In this document: in pieces, positions 5,866-8,411 of the stretch
Numbering within the stretch: the first letter of the stretch is position 1
How the letters are laid out: each line of letters opens with the position of its first letter
Origin: Thermoprotei archaeon
Lineage (GTDB): Archaea; Thermoproteota; Thermoprotei_A; Sulfolobales; NBVN01
NCBI GenBank assembly: GCA_003661745.1
Contig: QMWS01000024.1
Coordinates: forward strand, 1-8,411
Direction: 5' to 3'
DNA: 8,411 nucleotides
Position numbers and translations under genes: made by a program
Notes under the pieces: model-generated
Database searches by the model: none
Told to the model about the DNA's origin: nothing
What the model saw: only the letters and a program-made list of their open reading frames with translations

Positions 5866-6918
5866 GTGATGCGAAACATTACGATTATTCCTAGCAAGTA
5901 CAGGAACGTTACTGGAGGAGTTTTGATAGGTGAGAATATTGGCGGCATTCCGAAGTATGTTTACATTCCAGCTACCGACTTCCTCAGGCACTGCATAATA
6001 GTAGGTACTACTGGATCAGGGAAAACCACTACAGCATCAACAATTGTGGCACAGCTTAGCAGCTATGGTGCGGTCTTAATTATGGACTGGTATGGAGAGT
6101 ATGGTAACTTACTTAGCGGAGCTCAAGTAGTAAAGCCTGGCAGATCCGCCCCTATACCAATACCTAGTGATGAAGATGATATGGTATCCATCTTCGAGGA
6201 AGTGCTAGAATTGAGTTCTGCCCAAGCATATATCCTGCAGCGCGTAATTGATGCATATAAGCCGAGAACGCTCTCTGAGCTGATTGAGTACATAGAAATT
6301 TACCCTACTGAGGCAAAATGGGTTATTGAGTCAAAGCACGCTTTACTCAGGAGGGTATCTATGCTTTTGAGTAAAGAAAAAATGTTTAGTATAGGTGACT
6401 ATAGACTATTTAAATTACTGAAAACTCACCAGCCTTTAGTGGTTGACCTCTCAGGTATTAGAAACATTATTTTAAAGCGGCTAGCTGTTGTTGCACTGCT
6501 TAAGGCCATAGAATTGGTTAAAAGTGCTGGAGGAATCAGTGATAGGGTCTTCATAGTTCTCGAGGAATCGCATAATGTAGTAGCAATGGGTAAGTCCCTT
6601 ATATCAAGAATGCTCTCAGAGGTAAGGAAGTTAGGGATAGGAATTATATTGATCACTCAATCGCCTTCAATACTAGGCCACTCGGTCATTATGAATTGTA
6701 ACATAAGAATAGTGCATGCCCTTAAGTCAAGGGATGACATAGAGTTAATGTCTAGGTCTATAGGCTTATCTAAGGAACTAACTGAAGTTATACCAAGGCT
6801 AGGGACAGGAATGGCGCTGGTTGACTCACCCTCAAGTACATCACCTGAGCTAGTTAGGGTTAAAGTACATGAGGCAGCGCCTTTAACCTCGGTAATTACT
6901 CCGAAGTCAGGAAACTAA
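5866..6918 (+). CDS. HerA/DUF87-type P-loop ATPase, compact form
   Basis: The protein belongs to the HerA-FtsK class of hexameric DNA-pumping ATPases. It shows RHCIIVGTTGSGKT with Walker A at 47-54, the DUF87 stretch LIMDWYGEYG (71-80), Walker B with the family's Glu-Glu pair in FIVLEESHNVV (229-239), a sensor region IILITQSPSI (260-269), and NCNIRIVHALKSRDD (277-291) where HerA proteins carry arginine-finger residues. At 350 residues it is clearly shorter than archaeal HerA (about 500): only about 40 residues precede the P-loop, so the usual N-terminal HAS-barrel is mostly missing. No nurA nuclease gene is visible nearby, so I would not call it the repair HerA. It may act on DNA or as another motor with the 102-residue protein upstream. 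The start is GTG 5866 or ATG 5869, with GGGTG overlapping; it was not resolved. Its 3' end overlaps the opposing kinase gene by 23 bases. Confidence 0.85.
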   Translation: MMRNITIIPSKYRNVTGGVLIGENIGGIPKYVYIPATDFLRHCIIVGTTGSGKTTTASTIVAQLSSYGAVLIMDWYGEYGNLLSGAQVVKPGRSAPIPIPSDEDDMVSIFEEVLELSSAQAYILQRVIDAYKPRTLSELIEYIEIYPTEAKWVIESKHALLRRVSMLLSKEKMFSIGDYRLFKLLKTHQPLVVDLSGIRNIILKRLAVVALLKAIELVKSAGGISDRVFIVLEESHNVVAMGKSLISRMLSEVRKLGIGIILITQSPSILGHSVIMNCNIRIVHALKSRDDIELMSRSIGLSKELTEVIPRLGTGMALVDSPSSTSPELVRVKVHEAAPLTSVITPKSGN

Positions 6919-7483
6919 GTAGTTCACTTACTAGTGAATCATCCAGCAGCCAATTAATATAAACCTTACACTCTTCTTTATTATGAAGTATATTGAGTAT
7001 TTCTCTCACCGCATCATCTACGGACTTATTTGTAACATTTATTTCACAAACTTTACTTGCTGGATGTTCAGAAAGCGCATTAGCTGTACAAACACCTAGC
7101 AGCTCCGATTCTACATTTTCCTTAATCTTTGATAGTGGCCATGACCTTTCCTTTAATCGCTTAAGTAATTCCCTGGGATCTAACCTCAGAATAAAAATTT
7201 TAATTATTAAGTCGTCGTCTATTATCTCTCCATAGTGGCTATCGACAACTATGGGTTGATGGGTTCGCTCTGCTAGGTCTCTAATATGCTCCTTTAATCT
7301 CTCTTCATCTATGACGTAGGTTCTGCGCTCTTCATCGTATTCGCTATAAAGTTTTTTCTCGATAACCACATTACTTAAGTTTAAGTAAATTGCATTAAGT
7401 CTATGCGCAAGCTCCCTAGCTATAGCAGTTTTACCGACGCCTGGGGTTCCACTTATAGCTATTATGCTACCCTGTAATTCCAC
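6896..7483 (-). CDS. AK6/Fap7-family adenylate kinase (ribosome biogenesis)
   Basis: This cytoplasmic P-loop kinase has Walker A GTPGVGKT (12-19), an early NMP-binding helix region, VVDSHYGEII (79-88) where Fap7/AK6 proteins have a conserved Asp-x-His, and the family-diagnostic LRLDPRELLKRLKERSWP (99-116). SKIKENVESELLGVC (118-132) then covers the lid and following helix. Fap7/AK6 has broad nucleotide kinase or ATPase activity and in archaea and eukaryotes works with ribosomal protein uS11 in late small-subunit maturation. The 195-residue length is typical, with a slightly long C-terminal tail after about residue 165. The GTG start has a good SD (AGGTG, 7489-7493 on the minus strand) five bases upstream. 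That SD is embedded in a perfect 14-bp palindrome, and a box A at 7511-7521 predicts a very short leader, so the palindrome may control this gene. Confidence 0.9.
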   Translation of the reverse strand: MELQGSIIAISGTPGVGKTAIARELAHRLNAIYLNLSNVVIEKKLYSEYDEERRTYVIDEERLKEHIRDLAERTHQPIVVDSHYGEIIDDDLIIKIFILRLDPRELLKRLKERSWPLSKIKENVESELLGVCTANALSEHPASKVCEINVTNKSVDDAVREILNILHNKEECKVYINWLLDDSLVSELLSFLTSE

Positions 7484-7486
7484 AGA

Positions 7487-7500
7487 AACACCTAGGTGTT
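7487..7500. repeat. Perfect 14-bp palindrome over the start region of the kinase gene
   Basis: The sequence is AACACCT followed directly by AGGTGTT, a perfect inverted repeat with no spacer. It lies 3-17 bases upstream of the GTG at 7483, covers the SD AGGTG and overlaps the predicted transcription start near 7489. With no loop it is a poor RNA hairpin and looks more like a dimeric protein binding site. Operator function is inferred. Confidence 0.55.
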
Positions 7501-7510
7501 AGTGATTTAC

Positions 7511-7521
7511 ATATCTAAAAG
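7511..7521 (-). promoter_or_regulatory. Box A (TATA) candidate for the AK6/Fap7 gene
   Basis: The minus strand reads CTTTTAGATAT here, a TATA-like element centred near 7516. Usual spacing gives a transcription start near 7489-7490, leaving about six bases of leader before the GTG at 7483. The palindrome at 7487-7500 would then cover the start site. Confidence 0.45.
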
Positions 7522-7547
7522 AATGTTTCTTTAGGTGATTTTATGGT

Positions 7548-7557
7548 GTGTTAACAC
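7548..7557. repeat. Second palindrome GTGTTAACAC upstream of the kinase gene
   Basis: This is a perfect 10-bp palindrome, extended on one side to AACACCT (7553-7559), the same half-site as in the palindrome at 7487-7500 but arranged inside-out. Its centre is 59 bp from that of the first. Positions 7545-7558 can also fold as a GGTGT/ACACC stem with a four-base loop, so a role in the transcript is possible. It may be an upstream operator or part of the thermosome gene's 3' end. Confidence 0.4.
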
Positions 7558-7604
7558 CTTAGCTTTCTAGTCCGATTTTCATGATTAATTGCTTAAGGTT
7601 GTAC

Positions 7605-7609
7605 AAAAA
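7605..7609 (-). terminator. Possible T-run terminator of the thermosome gene
   Basis: On the minus strand a run of five T (context CTAATTTTTGTAC) lies about 28 bases past the thermosome stop codon. Archaeal termination commonly uses short T-runs without a strong hairpin. A run of five is modest, so this is a candidate only. Confidence 0.3.
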
Positions 7610-7636
7610 TTAGGTATTAAGGCAGTATTAAGTTAT

Positions 7637-8411
7637 TTACTTTTCTTCCTCTTCTTTCTTTTCTTCCTTCTTCTTTTCCTCCTCCTTAGCTCTTGAAGCA
7701 GCAATGATGTCGTCAATCCTTAATATTAGTGTTGCGGCTTCGGTGCCAGCCTTTAGCGCATTTACCTTAACTGCAAGTGGCTCTATGACACCTAATTTCT
7801 CCATATCTTCTACCTTGCCTGTAAATACGTTTACACCATACTTGTAGCCGTCTGGTCCAGTGTGGGCCTTCCTTAGCTCCGATAGTACTTCTATCGGGTC
7901 GTGACCAGCATTCTCTACTAGAGCAGCAACTATGCCCTCTAACGCCTTTGCGAATGCCTCTATAGCTAGCTGCTCCTTACCTCCAACATGTGTCGCATAT
8001 TCCCTTATGTGCTTAGCTATTTCTATTTCGAAAGCTCCTCCGCCGTATACTATCTTAGGCATCTTAACTATGTCGGCGACGACACAGAGTGCATCCCTGA
8101 ATGATCTCTCGGCCTCATCAACGATCCTCTCTAGTCCTCCTCTAATCACTATGCTGACTGCCTTTGGATCCTTGGTGCCCTCAATGAATACCATTTTGTC
8201 TTCTCCTACTTTTCTCTCTTCTACAAGCTCAGCGTAGCCTAGGTCGTTGGGTGTTAGGTCGTCTATATTTGTTACAATCCTGCCCTTTGTTGCTCTCTCT
8301 AGTTTCTCCATGTCTGATCTTTTTACTCTTCTTACTGCTAGTATTCCTTTCTTTGCTAGGTAGTGCTGAGCAACATCATCAATACCCTTCTGACAAATCA
8401 CAACATTAGCA
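7637..8411 (-). CDS. Thermosome (group II chaperonin) subunit, 5' part outside window
   Basis: The reading frame is open to the right edge (reading ANVVICQKG at the boundary), so only the last 257 or so codons are present. The GTG at 8401 is an internal valine codon, not the start. The visible part covers the second half of the apical domain (CQKGIDDVAQHYLAKKGI; DMEKLERATKGRIV) and the C-terminal intermediate and equatorial domains. Landmarks are VSIVIRGG, VYGGGAFEIEIAKHIREYA, the GPDGYKYGVNVFTGK region, IEPLAVKVNAL and TLILRIDDIIAA. Thermosomes are ATP-driven double-ring folding chambers. The C-terminus is a lysine/glutamate-rich tail (AKEEEKKKEEKKEEEEK) rather than a GGM-type ending, as in a number of crenarchaeal subunits. 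Paralogue (alpha, beta or gamma) cannot be decided from the fragment. Confidence 0.96.
   Translation of the reverse strand, partial: ANVVICQKGIDDVAQHYLAKKGILAVRRVKRSDMEKLERATKGRIVTNIDDLTPNDLGYAELVEERKVGEDKMVFIEGTKDPKAVSIVIRGGLERIVDEAERSFRDALCVVADIVKMPKIVYGGGAFEIEIAKHIREYATHVGGKEQLAIEAFAKALEGIVAALVENAGHDPIEVLSELRKAHTGPDGYKYGVNVFTGKVEDMEKLGVIEPLAVKVNALKAGTEAATLILRIDDIIAASRAKEEEKKKEEKKEEEEK

Noticed and set aside
5866..6918. Walker B Glu-Glu-Ser-His as a defective active site
   Set aside because: HerA/DUF87 ATPases usually read EEAH here, so the Ala-to-Ser change leaves the catalytic glutamates in place; not a sign of inactivity.
7640..7690. Low-complexity purine/pyrimidine tract, possible repeat element
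   Set aside because: It encodes the Lys/Glu-rich tail of the thermosome subunit, which is a usual ending for such proteins.
8399..8401. GTG at 8401 as the start of the right-hand gene
   Set aside because: The frame remains open to the window edge, and the sequence around it (NVVICQKGIDD) is an internal, conserved thermosome segment.

Overview
The window looks like a chromosomal stretch from a hyperthermophilic or thermophilic archaeon of the Thermoproteota (crenarchaeal lineage). The evidence is an archaeal MBF1, the proteasomal ATPase PAN, a PAC2 protein, an archaeosine tRNA-guanine transglycosylase, an SmAP3-type Sm protein, a thermosome subunit, and an RNA polymerase subunit Rpo8 (Rpb8), which among archaea is known mainly from Crenarchaeota and Korarchaeota. 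Most genes start with GTG or TTG, spacing is very tight, and TATA-like box A elements lie in the few gaps. I see no mobile elements, CRISPR array, rRNA or tRNA gene.

Left part (1-2919): the 5' part of the aMBF1 gene runs leftward off the window. Divergent from it is a three-gene rightward operon: PAN (TTG start), a stand-alone C2+PUA protein resembling the C-terminus of archaeosine TGT, and a PAC2-family protein. PAN lacks the expected C-terminal HbYX docking motif, whereas the PAC2 protein ends in P-Y-M, an HbYX-like tail. A single TATA-like element between aMBF1 and PAN is well placed for both genes.

Middle (2939-5469): three leftward information-processing genes, rpo8 - smAP3 - tgtA. TgtA has its full catalytic domain and an extra C-terminal region but no PUA domain. 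The missing pre-PUA/PUA part is most simply the separate 162-residue gene about 0.75 kb away on the other strand, so the enzyme appears split.

Right part (5531-8411): divergent from rpo8, again across one shared TATA-like element, is an unrecognised 102-residue protein followed by a compact HerA/DUF87-type ATPase. The ATPase gene ends tail-to-tail with, and overlaps, an AK6/Fap7-type adenylate kinase gene. The 153-bp gap upstream of the kinase carries two palindromes built from the same AACAC/GTGTT half-site, one lying over the predicted transcription start and ribosome binding site. The window closes with the 3' part of a leftward thermosome (group II chaperonin) subunit gene.

Functionally this is a housekeeping neighbourhood: protein quality control (PAN, PAC2, thermosome), translation and tRNA or ribosome maturation (aMBF1, TgtA, PUA protein, AK6/Fap7), and transcription or RNA metabolism (Rpo8, SmAP3). 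I found no clearly new system. The best leads are the split TGT, the apparent move of the HbYX tail from PAN to PAC2, the small-protein/ATPase pair, and the palindromes before the kinase gene.
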